From Thermoanaerobaculia bacterium (GTDB lineage Bacteria > Acidobacteriota > Thermoanaerobaculia > Multivoradales > JAHEKO01): a DNA stretch of 39,279 nt. The translations under genes were made by a program, and so were the position numbers. Position 1 is the first letter of the stretch; each line of letters begins with the position of its first letter. Where the stretch lies: contig CALZJC010000008.1 of NCBI GenBank assembly GCA_945787525.1, forward strand, positions 1 through 39,279, written 5' to 3'. A model generated the notes under the pieces. The model was not told the DNA's origin, did no database searches, and was given only the letters and a program-made list of their open reading frames with translations. Below are positions 38,697 through 39,279 of this stretch, in pieces.

Positions 38697-39164
38697 ATGG
38701 TCCGACTGATCAAAAGGTACGAAAGCCGCAAGCTCTACGACACGGAGGAGAGCCGCTACGTCTCCCTCGACCAGATCGCCAATTGGGTGCGGAGCGGCCA
38801 GGAAGTGCGCGTGGTGGACAACGCCTCGGCCGAGGACGTCACCGCTCAGACCCTGACCCAGGTGATCCTCGAAGAGGGCCGCGACGGTCGAACCAAGATC
38901 TCGGCGGAGTTGATGCATGAGCTCGTGCGGTTCGGAGAGAAGGCCTGGAGCTCGAGCGTCGAGCACGTTCAGAGCGGTGTCGACCGCGTCGTGCAGGCCT
39001 CGATCGACCGGCTGGCGCCGGTACGGCAGGCGCGCGCCGAGATGACGCGGCTGCGCAGCCGCCTCGAGGAGCTCGAGGAGTCGCTTAGCGATCTCGAAGC
39101 CGGTCGGCAGCCGACAAAGAAGGCAAGGACGGCCAAGACGGCAAAGAAGAAGACCCGGGCCTGA
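38697..39164 (+). CDS. phaR: Polyhydroxyalkanoate synthesis regulator PhaR-like (PHB accumulation regulatory N-domain)
   Basis: MVRLIKRYESRKLYDTEESRYVSLDQIANWVRSGQEVRVVDNASAEDVTAQTLTQVILEE; lysine-rich tail. Confidence 0.88.
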   Translation: MVRLIKRYESRKLYDTEESRYVSLDQIANWVRSGQEVRVVDNASAEDVTAQTLTQVILEEGRDGRTKISAELMHELVRFGEKAWSSSVEHVQSGVDRVVQASIDRLAPVRQARAEMTRLRSRLEELEESLSDLEAGRQPTKKARTAKTAKKKTRA

Positions 39165-39269
39165 GGGGCCCGCGCCGCGCTGCGGCAGCCGGCAACGCCG
39201 ACGGCCGCCCGCGGCGCAAAGATCGAATCAGTACCAACCTACACAAAGCCATAGACACAGGAGGTCACC

Positions 39270-39279
39270 ATGGCCAAGA
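39270..39279 (+). CDS. Start of a CDS truncated by the window end
   Basis: AGGAGG at 39259-39264 followed by ATGGCCAAGA (MAK...). Confidence 0.55.

Overview
GC-rich bacterial chromosomal window with dense coding. I saw no tRNA, rRNA, transposase, phage gene or CRISPR array. Supported gene blocks, left to right: partial sulfotransferase; efp; an M16 protease pair (one with HxxEH, one without); Ser/Thr kinase; DEAD-box helicase; gluzincin-like peptidase with repeats; NfeD-flotillin; a minus-strand hydrolase/peptidase E/YqiA-like cluster; sulfotransferase; a compact operon of two AlkP-superfamily enzymes, a small RHH-like protein and a three-TM protein; a TetR gene whose helix-turn-helix looks deleted; yjbQ; a REC-histidine kinase coupled to a REC-PAS-GGDEF-EAL protein; a three-gene operon of NTT-like transporter with HEAT repeats, cNMP-binding protein and an exported PPP-phosphatase/kinase-like fusion; hsp20; dnaJ(cbpA)-clpB-rhomboid; ferredoxin; an intergenic repeat element; two ArsA-like ATPases; phaR. 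The best candidate for an undescribed system is the transporter/cNMP/phosphatase-kinase operon (25295-30710), followed by the AlkP/RHH/three-TM operon (15705-20880). Other signals: a receiver domain with Glu in place of the phospho-Asp, an HTH-deleted TetR that keeps an operator-like palindrome, PhaR-type palindromes, a 14-bp box shared upstream of two heat-shock genes, and a dispersed intergenic repeat. Family calls come from reading the translated sequence; no database search was run.
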